Shown here piece by piece: positions 1 through 5,763 of a stretch of 9,234 nt of DNA; within the stretch, counting starts at the first letter, position 1, and each line of letters starts with the position of its first letter. Position numbers and translations under genes: made by a program. Below the pieces are notes generated by a model. It searched no databases. It saw nothing but the letters and a program-made list of their open reading frames with translations, and was not told where the DNA came from. Origin of the DNA: an uncultured Clostridia bacterium (GTDB taxonomy: Bacteria > Bacillota > Clostridia > TANB77 > CAG-508); assembly GCA_934162625.1 (NCBI GenBank), contig CAKPJM010000044.1, positions 1 through 9,234 on the forward strand. Direction: 5' to 3'.

Positions 1-116
1 CACCTATAGGTACTACCTGTATCTATGTTAATTAATCCTAATTTATTTGCAACATTTTTTGTTACAGTTCCTTTTCCACTTCCTGCTGGTCCATCTATTC
101 CTACTATAAAACTCAT
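1..116 (-). CDS. cmk: Cytidylate kinase, N-terminal fragment (cut by the window edge)
   Basis: Only the first 38 or so codons are present. They begin MSFIVGIDGPAGSGKGT, continue through a short helix, and reach an INIDTGSTYR segment before the window ends. The glycine-rich P-loop (GPAGSGKGT) followed by the D-T-G-x-x-Y-R stretch is the hallmark order of bacterial cytidylate kinase, which phosphorylates CMP and dCMP with ATP in the cytosol for nucleotide salvage. The ATG at 116-114 is preceded by GGAGAA, which overlaps the last codons of the upstream gene. Only 5 nt separate that gene's stop from this start, so the two are almost certainly cotranscribed and may be translationally coupled. The visible family variation is S-T in place of the more usual A-M in DTGAMYR, which I think is tolerated. 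Shikimate or other small kinases are less likely because of the exact DGPAGSGKG motif. Confidence 0.9.
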   Translation of the reverse strand, partial: MSFIVGIDGPAGSGKGTVTKNVANKLGLINIDTGSTYR

Positions 117-121
117 ATTAT

Positions 122-991
122 TTATTCTCCTTCTATTTTTTCTGGTACATGTACCCCTTTTGCAACTATATCTATATTTTCTACATTCATTGCTGTTAAG
201 TTTTCTATTTCTTTTTTACATTTTTTCTTAAACTCTTTTAATGCCTCTAATATATTGTAGCCATATTCAACAACTACTTCTATATATATTGTAATCCCCT
301 CATTGTCACCAATTTTATCTATTCTAACTCTACTAACTTTATATATAGATTCAATTTTTGTTGCTAAATATTCTATTATTTGTCTAAATACTGTATCTGA
401 TATTCTAAAATTACCAAGATAACTAAACGTTGGTCTTATTATAGATTTTTCCGATATATATGGTTTTGCATTTTTGCCTTTAGATTTAAATATTTGAAGT
501 GGGTCCAATATAAAACCGGAAAAGTCTTTTTTTATTTCGAAAGTAGGCACTGGTATTACATGTTTGCCTTGAGTTTGCCTAATTCTTTTTGCTTCTTGCA
601 TTTCCTCTTCTGTAGCTACATCAGTTATATATATAGTCTCTGTAAGTTCTGGTAATCCTAAATTTTCCCTAATCTTTTTTATCATATTATCAGATGTTCC
701 TAATATTAATATACTTTCTGGTCTATATTTTCTAAAAGCTTTTTTTATTTCATCCGATTCTTCAGGATTATTAAACAAAGCCTTTTTTACAGTTTCTATT
801 TTAGTAGCTGCTTTTTTTGCAGAAACTCCTGCAATAACTTCATTTTCTTTTATTAAAAGCCCGTCATCTATTATATAATTTATGCCTCTTTCACTTGCTA
901 CCATTTGTGCTCTATAACTCTTTCCAGTTCCAGATGGTCCTACAAAAGCATATGTTTTAATTTTACTTTCTATTATTTTATCTATTATCAT
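122..991 (-). CDS. P-loop NTPase fused to a C-terminal Asp23/Gls24 (DUF322) domain, function unknown
   Basis: The protein is 289 residues from the ATG at 991. A short helix leads into a Walker A motif (GPSGTGKS, residues 18-25). A possible acidic strand end, IIDD, follows at about 40-43, and a beta strand with ILILGTSD at about 95-101, as in small kinase-like P-loop folds. A linker containing VPTFEIKKDF leads to residues 195-282. That part reads as an Asp23/Gls24 domain: an ISDTVFRQIIEYLATKI helix, a strand pair ending IEVVVEYGYNI, a basic amphipathic helix, then ENIDIVAKGV. Asp23-family proteins are small proteins linked to the cell envelope and to alkaline or envelope stress in Firmicutes. 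What the fused NTPase acts on is unknown to me. No signal peptide or membrane segment is visible, so it is probably cytosolic or peripherally membrane-bound. An in-frame GTG lies nine bases upstream at 1000, but it overlaps the ribosome site, so ATG 991 is preferred. The gene is first in an operon with cmk. Confidence 0.82.
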   Translation of the reverse strand: MIIDKIIESKIKTYAFVGPSGTGKSYRAQMVASERGINYIIDDGLLIKENEVIAGVSAKKAATKIETVKKALFNNPEESDEIKKAFRKYRPESILILGTSDNMIKKIRENLGLPELTETIYITDVATEEEMQEAKRIRQTQGKHVIPVPTFEIKKDFSGFILDPLQIFKSKGKNAKPYISEKSIIRPTFSYLGNFRISDTVFRQIIEYLATKIESIYKVSRVRIDKIGDNEGITIYIEVVVEYGYNILEALKEFKKKCKKEIENLTAMNVENIDIVAKGVHVPEKIEGE

Positions 992-999
992 AAGCTTCA

Positions 1000-1003
1000 C
1001 TCC
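1000..1003 (-). promoter_or_regulatory. Shine-Dalgarno that decides the start of the P-loop/Asp23 gene
   Basis: GGAG on the minus strand sits 8 nt before ATG 991, which is ideal spacing. The alternative GTG start at 1000-998 shares its first base with this site and would have no spacer, so it is very unlikely to be used. Confidence 0.75.
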
Positions 1004-1012
1004 ATAAATTAA

Positions 1013-1041
1013 ATTATATCATTTAAGATTTATTTTGTCAC
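1013..1041 (-). promoter_or_regulatory. Sigma-A-type promoter for the P-loop/Asp23 - cmk operon
   Basis: The minus strand carries GTGACA (1041-1036, five of six matches to TTGACA), a 17-nt spacer and a perfect TATAAT (1018-1013). The predicted start is near 1006. That leaves a leader of only about 15 nt, most of which is the ribosome site itself. Confidence 0.75.
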
Positions 1042-1072
1042 TATTTAGTTGAACAAATTGGAAGTTGCTTGA

Positions 1073-1135
1073 GAGAATTTCTAGGGACTGTCCCTCTTTT
1101 GTTGAATAACAAAAGGGGACTGTCCTGAAATTCTC
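1073..1135. repeat. Dispersed palindromic repeat, family 1, copy A
   Basis: A long imperfect inverted repeat: the left arm is 1073-1103, a GAAT loop is 1104-1107, and the right arm is 1108-1135. Each arm carries the family signature GGGACTGTCC, or GGACAGTCC read from the other strand, next to CTTTTGTT. The outer nine bases (GAGAATTTC / GAAATTCTC) also pair perfectly. Arm differences are two extra bases and one mismatch in the core, plus one extra T beside the flank. It resembles the REP-type palindromes scattered through clostridial genomes. No transposase is nearby. Confidence 0.85.
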
Positions 1136-1174
1136 AATGAAGAATAAAGAAATCACCTTAATAATAATCTGTTC

Positions 1175-1201
1175 TGGGCAGACACAGGGCCTGCCCCTAC
1201 A
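1175..1201. repeat. Dispersed palindromic repeat, family 2, exact copy
   Basis: These 27 bases are identical, in the same orientation, to 6617-6643 inside the prepilin-like gene. GGGCAG pairs with CTGCCC across a 9-nt loop, and a CCCCTACA tail follows. The GC content is far above that of the surroundings. The shape, a short GC hairpin followed by CCCCTACA, recalls a common REP-like family. That resemblance is from memory and has not been searched. Confidence 0.85.
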
Positions 1202-1257
1202 ATCATCATAATTTTTAAATCACATGTGCAATATATTTTTTGTTAATTCTACGATTG

Positions 1258-1285
1258 CGGGTCGTCGAGGGTGCCCCCTTACAAC
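1258..1285. repeat. Dispersed palindromic repeat, family 2, degenerate copy
   Basis: GGGTCGTCGAGG followed by GCCCCCTTACA has the layout of the family 2 element at 1175-1201 and the same orientation: a GGG start, a GAGGG/CAGGG middle and a CCCC-T-ACA tail. The arms no longer pair well. I read it as a diverged subtype whose right arm has decayed. Confidence 0.5.
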
Positions 1286-1305
1286 GTTTGCAATAGATTA
1301 TATTT

Positions 1306-1364
1306 ACGATTCAGGACAGTCCCCTTTTGTCAGTCGACAAAAGAGGGACAGTCCCTAGCATCGT
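1306..1364. repeat. Dispersed palindromic repeat, family 1, copy B (inverted relative to A)
   Basis: The reverse complement of this element matches the core of copy A (1082-1127) at all but three positions, all in or beside the loop. Two of those three form a covarying pair: the loop-closing T-A of copy A is C-G here. The outer flanks ACGAT (1306-1310) and ATCGT (1360-1364) pair with each other although their sequence differs from the flanks of copy A. Confidence 0.85.
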
Positions 1365-1388
1365 TCAAACAAATTACAATTTATCTGT

Positions 1389-1420
1389 AAAAAAAAGAGG
1401 AGCTCACACTCCCCTTTTTT
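1389..1420 (-). terminator. Intrinsic terminator downstream of the glycosyltransferase gene
   Basis: On the minus strand, AAAAAAGGGGAG, a TGTGAG loop and CTCCTC are followed by a run of eight T. This is a compact GC stem with a long U-tract and the only well-formed intrinsic terminator in the window. It would end transcripts from the glycosyltransferase gene, and possibly read-through from rpsO-pnp. The plus strand also shows six T after the stem, so it could work in both directions, but I see no plus-strand gene that needs it. Confidence 0.8.
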
Positions 1421-1459
1421 ATATACTAGGAAACTTCTAATTTCCTAGTATATAAAAAA
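1415..1459. repeat. Perfect 19-bp inverted repeat with 7-nt loop
   Basis: The arms 1415-1433 and 1441-1459 are exact reverse complements centred on ACTAGGAAA / TTTCCTAGT. The left arm shares six bases (1415-1420) with the neighbouring terminator stem, so the fully extended forms of the two hairpins compete for those bases in the minus-strand RNA. Confidence 0.85.
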
Positions 1460-1475
1460 TGCTATAATTGCTATT

Positions 1476-1517
1476 GCCTTTGAGATTTCCTCATTTCATT
1501 CGGAAACTCAAATCGGC
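1476..1517. repeat. Imperfect hairpin in the 3' region of the glycosyltransferase transcript
   Basis: GCC, TTTGAG and TTTCC on the left (1476-1490) pair with GGAAA, CTCAAA and GGC on the right (1502-1517), across an 11-nt loop with small bulges. No U-run follows on the minus strand, so this is not a simple terminator. Confidence 0.55.
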
Positions 1518-1518
1518 G

Positions 1519-1550
1519 AGAACAAAGGGCGACTAAAGTCGCTTTGTTCT
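1519..1550. repeat. Hairpin directly after the glycosyltransferase stop codon
   Basis: AGAACAAA (1519-1526) and GCGAC (1529-1533) pair with GTCGC (1538-1542) and TTTGTTCT (1543-1550) around a TAAA loop, with a two-base bulge. It begins 3 nt after the stop codon and lacks a U-tract. mRNA 3'-end protection is one possible role. Being a further repeat family is another. Confidence 0.6.
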
Positions 1551-1553
1551 ATT

Positions 1554-2786
1554 TTAATTATTAGATAATTCATTTACTTTTACACTTCTTGTATGTTCAA
1601 TTTTTGTCCAAGTTGTATCTGGTTTTATTAGTGCTTTTATGTTTATTAAAATCCAAGATCCTAAGAATAATGGATAACATAGTATTCCTTTAAGCATTGG
1701 TTTAATTGGTCTTTTATCTAGCCACATTATAAGTATTGCTGTAAGTGGTGGTAGCAAGAAAGTAGCTCCTATATATCTTGCATAGTTCCAAAGCAATGCT
1801 GATGTTGTCATTCCGTTTCCTGCATATATTGCAAAGTTTACTACTAATAGTCCTAATGTTATTATAAGCATTGGCATTCCCATTAAATAAAGTAATCCAT
1901 CAAAATTCATTAATGTTTTGTGTTCTTTTACACCTTTAGCTAAGTCTTTTAAATAATATTTTACGCATTGGATATGTCCTACAGACCATCTCATTCTTTG
2001 TGTCCATGACTGTTTATATTCTAATGGTTGTTCGTCATATACTATTGCATCTGTTGCCCATCCTAGTTTTCTACCTTCTGCAATATTTATTAAAGAGAAT
2101 TCTATATCTTCTGTTAAAGTTTTTGTATTCCATCCTTTTTCTTTAATCAAATCATATTTTACCATAAATCCTGTTCCATTTAATAATGGTGATAATCCCA
2201 AGTTGTATCTTGCTAAGTGGTAAAATCTGTGCATTGTCCAATAGAATAGTGCATATCCCGCTGATATCCAAGAGTCTGTTGGATTTTTAATATCTCTATA
2301 TCCTTGAACTACTTCTTCACCTTGGCAAAGTTTTTTATTCATTGCTGTAAAGAAATCTGGCATTGCAACATTATCCGCATCAAATACGCACATTGCATCA
2401 TATTCAGCACCTTGTTCATTCATTTTATTTAAAAACCATTGCATTGCATAACCTTTTGTTTTTTTCTCGCTATCAAATCTTTCATATACAATAGCACCTG
2501 CATCTCTAGCTATTTGTGCTGTGTTGTCTGTACAATTATCTGCTATTACATATATATCCAAGAGTTCTTTTGGATAATTTTGATTCTTTAAACTTTCTAC
2601 TAAATTTGCTACTACTGCTGCTTCGTTATGTGCTGGTATCAATGCCATAAATTTGTGTTTTTTATCTACTAATAATGGCTTATCTTTTAATTTAACTAAT
2701 GAACATGCACTAATAACTATATTATATAGCCAAAATATTGTTATAATCCACACCATTGCTTGTTGTAGTATATATAAATATTCCAT
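1554..2786 (-). CDS. Membrane-bound family 2 glycosyltransferase, processive (BcsA/IcaA-like) type
   Basis: The protein has 410 residues. One N-terminal membrane segment (about 10-32) leads into a GT-A catalytic domain. That domain has a MALIPAHNEA opening (47-56), a metal- and nucleotide-sugar-binding DAD at 136-138, GTG at 204-206, the general-base motif TEDIE at 225-229 and the QRMRW motif at 263-267. Q-x-x-R-W marks processive enzymes such as cellulose, chitin, hyaluronan and poly-GlcNAc synthases. Three further membrane segments (about 297-321, 336-356, 364-384) would form the translocation channel. I infer that it polymerises or transfers a sugar from a nucleotide donor at the inner face of the membrane. 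The sugar and acceptor cannot be told, and no partner gene (deacetylase, c-di-GMP domain, second synthase) is adjacent. AGGAGAG at 2793-2799 fits ATG 2786. The gene has its own promoter downstream of pnp and ends at tandem hairpins and a terminator. Confidence 0.88.
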   Translation of the reverse strand: MEYLYILQQAMVWIITIFWLYNIVISACSLVKLKDKPLLVDKKHKFMALIPAHNEAAVVANLVESLKNQNYPKELLDIYVIADNCTDNTAQIARDAGAIVYERFDSEKKTKGYAMQWFLNKMNEQGAEYDAMCVFDADNVAMPDFFTAMNKKLCQGEEVVQGYRDIKNPTDSWISAGYALFYWTMHRFYHLARYNLGLSPLLNGTGFMVKYDLIKEKGWNTKTLTEDIEFSLINIAEGRKLGWATDAIVYDEQPLEYKQSWTQRMRWSVGHIQCVKYYLKDLAKGVKEHKTLMNFDGLLYLMGMPMLIITLGLLVVNFAIYAGNGMTTSALLWNYARYIGATFLLPPLTAILIMWLDKRPIKPMLKGILCYPLFLGSWILINIKALIKPDTTWTKIEHTRSVKVNELSNN

Positions 2787-2812
2787 TTTTTATCTCTCCT
2801 ATTATAGTTTTA

Positions 2813-2848
2813 AAAGATGGCTTTAGCAAAAGTATCAAAGCTATCTTT
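2813..2848 (-). promoter_or_regulatory. 5'-UTR hairpin of the glycosyltransferase gene
   Basis: On the minus strand, AAAGAT and GCTTT pair with AAAGC and ATCTTT around a 12-nt loop: eleven pairs and one C-A mismatch. It lies between the predicted transcription start (about 2871) and the ribosome site. Only four U follow, so it would be at best a weak attenuator. Confidence 0.45.
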
Positions 2849-2877
2849 GTACTATATACTATTATGCCACCTTTTAT

Positions 2878-2906
2878 ATTATACTATTATTATAAAATTT
2901 TTGCAA
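2878..2906 (-). promoter_or_regulatory. Sigma-A-type promoter for the glycosyltransferase gene
   Basis: TTGCAA (2906-2901), a 17-nt spacer and a perfect TATAAT (2883-2878) lie just beyond the pnp stop codon. The transcript would start near 2871, giving a leader of about 85 nt. No intrinsic terminator is visible between pnp and this promoter, so read-through from pnp is also possible. Confidence 0.75.
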
Positions 2907-2929
2907 GTTTTTAGAGAAATCTTAACAAA

Positions 2930-5053
2930 CTATTCTTCTGTAGTTTCTTCTTCTATTCCTAATCCTTTTTTAGTTAAACTTATTTTTCCTTGATTATCTA
3001 TATCTAATACTTTTACTAGGAATTTATCTCCTTCTTTTAGAACATCTTCTACTTTTTCTATTCTTTTTTCTGATATTTTAGAAATATGAAGTAATCCTTC
3101 TTTTCCTCCACCTAGATCCATAAATGCTCCAAATGGCATTATTTTTGTAACTGTTGCTTCGTATATTTCTCCAACTTCTATTTCTCTTACTATATCTTCA
3201 ATCATTTTTTGTGCTTGTTTTGCTTTTTCTGAGTCTTGTGTATAAATAAATACTTTTCCATCTTCTTCTATATCTATTTTTACACCTGTTTCATCAATTA
3301 TTTTATTAATTGTTTCTCCACCTTTTCCAATTACATCTTTTATTTTTTCTGTTTTTATTGTCATAGCTGTAATTTTTGGTGCATATTTTGATAATTCTTT
3401 TCTAGGCTCAGCTATTTGTGGTGCCATTATTTCATCTAGTATATATTGTCTTGCTTTTTTTGTTCTTGCAAAAGCTTCTTCTATTATTTTGTATGTTAAT
3501 CCATCAACTTTTATATCAACTTGAATTGCTGTTATTCCGTTTTTTGTTCCTCCAACTTTAAAGTCCATATCTCCAAAGAAATCTTCTAATCCTTGGATAT
3601 CTGTAAGCATTACATAATCGTCTGGATCTTCTGGATTTGAAACAAGTCCTGTTGAAATTCCTGCTACTGGGTTTTTAATTGGAACTCCTGCATCCATTAA
3701 TGCAAGTGTACTTCCACAAATACTTGCTTGTGATGTAGAACCATTTGAAGATAATACTTCTGATACAACTCTTATTGTGTATGGGAATTCTTCTTCTGAT
3801 GGTATTACTGGAACTAATGCTCTTTCTGCTAAAGCTCCATGTCCTATTTCTCTTCTACCAGGTCCACGTGAAGGTCTAGCTTCTCCAACACTGTATGAAG
3901 GGAAATTGTATTGATGAATATATCTTTTTGTTTCTTCTTCATCTAGCCCGTCTAATATTTGTTCTTCATTTTTCATTCCTAATGTTGCGACAGATAATAC
4001 TTGTGTTTGTCCTCTTGTAAATAGTCCGCTACCATGTACTCTTGGAAGTAATCCTACTTCACATGAAAGTGGTCTTATTTCGTCTATTGCTCTTCCATCT
4101 GGTCTTTTATGTTCTTCGAAAATCATTTTTCTTACTGATTTTTTCTCTAATTTATATAAACTGTCTGCTATATCTTGTTTTACTTCTTCTGCTCTTTCTT
4201 CTCCATATTTTTCTATAAAGTAGTTTGTTACATCTTCTGATAATTTTTCCATGTTTTTATCACGAACTTCTTTTTCTAAAGCTTGTACATCATTATACAT
4301 TCTTTCTTCGAAGTTTGCTTCTATTTCTTCGTATATATCATGGTCTACTTCAAAAGATTTGTATTCCATTTTAGGTTTTCCAATATCTTCTTTTATATCT
4401 GAAATAAATTTACATACTTTTTTTATTTCTTCATGTCCTGTTTTTATTGCTTCTAGCATTTTGTCATCTGGTAATTCTTTTGCTCCAGCTTCTATCATTG
4501 CTATTTTTTCTATTGTTCCTGCAACCGTTAGATCTAATTCTGTTTTTGCTCTTTCTTCTAATGTTGGGTTTATAACAAATTTACCATCTACATAACCTAC
4601 TTTAACTGCTGCTGTTGGTCCACCAAATGGTATATCTGATATAGAAAGTGCTGCTGATGTTCCTATCATTGCACAAACTTCTGGTGAATTGTCTGGTTCT
4701 ACTGATAATACTGTTGCAACTACTACAACGTCATTTCTAAAATCTTTTGGGAATAAAGGTCTTATTGGTCTATCTATTGCTCTAGATACTAATATTGCTT
4801 TATCTGCTGCCTTTCCTTCTCTTCTTGTAAATCCTCCTGGTATTTTTCCTACTGAATACATTTTCTCTTCATAATCTACTGATAATGGGAAGAAATCTAT
4901 TCCTTCTCTTGGTTCTTTTGAAGCTGTAACATTTACCATTACAACTGTTTCTCCGTATCTTACTACTACGTCTGCATTTGCTAATCCTGCAAATTTTCCT
5001 GTTTCTATTGTTAGTGGTCTTCCTGCAAGTTCCATTGAATATGTTTTAAACAT
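2930..5053 (-). CDS. pnp: Polyribonucleotide nucleotidyltransferase (PNPase)
   Basis: The protein has 707 residues, the usual full length. It carries out phosphate-dependent 3'-to-5' RNA degradation and the reverse polymerisation, as a ring-shaped trimer in the cytosol that often associates with the RNA degradosome. A first RNase PH-like domain contains the canonical FFPLSVDYEEKMY and KIPGGF segments. A helical linker domain follows. The second, catalytic RNase PH domain has GPGRREIGHG near 394, SSNGSTSQ near 432 and GDMDF near 492, which holds the catalytic acidic residues. A KH domain with the VIGKGGETI RNA-binding loop (about 573-581) and an S1 domain (about 623-692, with the PFGAFMDL and KEGLLHIS segments) complete it. 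The tail is short and acidic. A very strong AAGGAGGAA precedes ATG 5053. It follows rpsO, an order conserved across many bacteria. No key residue is missing in the segments I can recognise. Confidence 0.98.
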   Translation of the reverse strand: MFKTYSMELAGRPLTIETGKFAGLANADVVVRYGETVVMVNVTASKEPREGIDFFPLSVDYEEKMYSVGKIPGGFTRREGKAADKAILVSRAIDRPIRPLFPKDFRNDVVVVATVLSVEPDNSPEVCAMIGTSAALSISDIPFGGPTAAVKVGYVDGKFVINPTLEERAKTELDLTVAGTIEKIAMIEAGAKELPDDKMLEAIKTGHEEIKKVCKFISDIKEDIGKPKMEYKSFEVDHDIYEEIEANFEERMYNDVQALEKEVRDKNMEKLSEDVTNYFIEKYGEERAEEVKQDIADSLYKLEKKSVRKMIFEEHKRPDGRAIDEIRPLSCEVGLLPRVHGSGLFTRGQTQVLSVATLGMKNEEQILDGLDEEETKRYIHQYNFPSYSVGEARPSRGPGRREIGHGALAERALVPVIPSEEEFPYTIRVVSEVLSSNGSTSQASICGSTLALMDAGVPIKNPVAGISTGLVSNPEDPDDYVMLTDIQGLEDFFGDMDFKVGGTKNGITAIQVDIKVDGLTYKIIEEAFARTKKARQYILDEIMAPQIAEPRKELSKYAPKITAMTIKTEKIKDVIGKGGETINKIIDETGVKIDIEEDGKVFIYTQDSEKAKQAQKMIEDIVREIEVGEIYEATVTKIMPFGAFMDLGGGKEGLLHISKISEKRIEKVEDVLKEGDKFLVKVLDIDNQGKISLTKKGLGIEEETTEE

Positions 5054-5110
5054 AATTCTTCCTCCTTAATAATATATTTCAAATACAATTTTCTAGAAAT
5101 AGTAACCTCT

Positions 5111-5139
5111 ATAATATGTTCTTTAAACACATTATACAA
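5111..5139 (-). promoter_or_regulatory. Candidate promoter upstream of pnp (weak)
   Basis: TTGTAT (5139-5134), a 17-nt spacer and TATTAT (5116-5111) are correctly spaced, but the -35 box is poor. A perfect TATAAT (5136-5131) overlaps it and has no good -35 partner. The rest of the 248-nt rpsO-pnp gap shows no gene. A pnp-specific start somewhere here is plausible, alongside read-through from rpsO. Confidence 0.3.
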
Positions 5140-5263
5140 GCTACTATATTCCTATTTATTGTATTTAATAAACAAACTTATTTGAAGTGTGATTTATAAA
5201 TCCAATGCTTTACAAGGTTTTACATACTTTTGTACTTTTTACTTCACACCTCTTTTTTAGCAA

Positions 5264-5294
5264 TTAAGGGCGGAAAGTATCTATCCGCCCTTAA
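5264..5294 (-). terminator. GC-rich hairpin after rpsO, terminator-like without a good U-tract
   Basis: TTAAGGGCGGA and TCCGCCCTTAA form a perfect 11-bp stem with a 9-nt loop, 7 nt beyond the rpsO stop codon. On the minus strand the stem ends in TTAATTGC instead of a clean U-run, so termination may be partial. It could instead be a processing or 3'-protection hairpin that separates rpsO and pnp messages, as in the well-known rpsO-pnp arrangement of other bacteria. Confidence 0.55.
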
Positions 5295-5301
5295 AATAAG
5301 A

Positions 5302-5565
5302 TTATTTTCTTAAATTTAATTTTTCAACTATTTCTCTGTATTTAGGTAAGTCTTTTTTAGCTAAATAGTTAAGTAGGTTTCTTCTTTTACCTACCATTTG
5401 TAAAAGTCCACGTCTTGAATGATTATCTTTTTTATGAACTTTTAAATGCTCTGTTAATTCATTAATTCTTTCTGTTAAAAGAGCTATTTGAACTTCTGAT
5501 GATCCAGTGTCTTTTTCGTCTCTTTTAAAAGTATTAATAATTTCTTGTTTTCTTTCCTTTGTCAT
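5302..5565 (-). CDS. rpsO: 30S ribosomal protein S15
   Basis: The protein has 87 residues, normal for the family, which binds 16S rRNA in the central domain of the 30S subunit and nucleates platform assembly. The sequence shows the S15 signature in full: DTGSSEVQIALLTERI (about 17-32), the LTEHLKVHKKDNHSRRGL core, and a basic end VGKRRNLLNYL with the last helix IVEKLNLRK. AGGAGG at 5574-5579 sits 8 nt before ATG 5565. It is preceded by its own promoter and a structured leader, and followed by a stable hairpin and pnp. The leader suggests translational autoregulation by the S15 protein, as known in several bacteria. Confidence 0.98.
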   Translation of the reverse strand: MTKERKQEIINTFKRDEKDTGSSEVQIALLTERINELTEHLKVHKKDNHSRRGLLQMVGKRRNLLNYLAKKDLPKYREIVEKLNLRK

Positions 5566-5593
5566 TATTCTTTCCTCCTATTTTAATAATATG

Positions 5594-5659
5594 CCTTAAA
5601 CTGAACATAAAAGTCGGATCTTCTTTTAGTTAAGTATAAGGTAATTGCTTTTTACAAGC
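5594..5659 (-). promoter_or_regulatory. Folded rpsO leader, candidate S15 autoregulatory element
   Basis: In the minus-strand RNA, CCTTATACT (5641-5633) pairs with AGTTTAAGG (5602-5594): eight pairs and one mismatch. Inside this helix a second hairpin has AAAAG and CTTTT arms (5627-5623, 5613-5609) around a 9-nt loop. A third small hairpin (GCTT / AAGC, 5659-5647) lies just 5'. It ends about 15 nt before the AGGAGG site. S15 leaders in other bacteria also fold into junctions that bind S15 and block translation. Assignment here rests on position and fold, not on a covariance search. Confidence 0.55.
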
Positions 5660-5665
5660 ATTACT

Positions 5666-5694
5666 ATTTTACTATATATTTTCAAATTATGCAA
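5666..5694 (-). promoter_or_regulatory. Sigma-A-type promoter for rpsO
   Basis: TTGCAT (5694-5689), a 17-nt spacer and TAAAAT (5671-5666) predict a start near 5659, giving a leader of about 95 nt. The upstream stretch 5695-5763 is AT-rich and holds no terminator for the prepilin-like gene, so read-through from that gene into rpsO is possible. Confidence 0.6.
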
Positions 5695-5763
5695 GCATTT
5701 TTTATTATATAGAAAAATATTTAAAATTCATTACCGACAAAATTTAAAAATTTAGAATAATTT

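Larger units (their letters stand above)
1001..1553. other. Gene-free region rich in palindromes and dispersed repeats
   Basis: No coding region is supportable here. From the glycosyltransferase side (right to left), the stretch holds two tandem hairpins (1519-1550, 1476-1517), a 19-bp perfect inverted repeat (1415-1459) and an intrinsic terminator (1389-1420). A cluster of repeats follows (1073-1364), and then the promoter of the next operon (1013-1041). The cluster contains two inverted copies of a GGGACTGTCC hairpin family around one good and one degenerate copy of a GGGCAG...CTGCCCC family. Bases 1202-1257, 1286-1305 and 1136-1174 show nothing I can name. The repeats are more GC-rich than the surrounding DNA, which fits an invading or dispersed element. 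Confidence 0.8.

Noticed and set aside
25..231. Plus-strand hydrophobic open frame over the cmk start and the end of the P-loop/Asp23 gene
   Set aside because: It is antisense to two recognised genes and has no family resemblance.
1073..1364. Repeat cluster as a CRISPR array
   Set aside because: There are only two copies per family, in inverted or diverged form, with unequal spacing and no cas genes.
1052..1375. AACAAATT direct repeats (1052-1059 and 1368-1375) as a target-site duplication around the whole repeat cluster
   Set aside because: Eight AT-rich bases can recur by chance in this composition, and no matching terminal inverted repeats lie just inside them.
4251..4595. Plus-strand open frames inside pnp
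   Set aside because: They are antisense shadows of a full-length, clearly recognised pnp gene.
5191..5202. GATTTATAAATC perfect palindrome upstream of pnp as an operator
   Set aside because: A 12-base AT-rich palindrome is weak evidence on its own, and its position relative to a promoter is uncertain.
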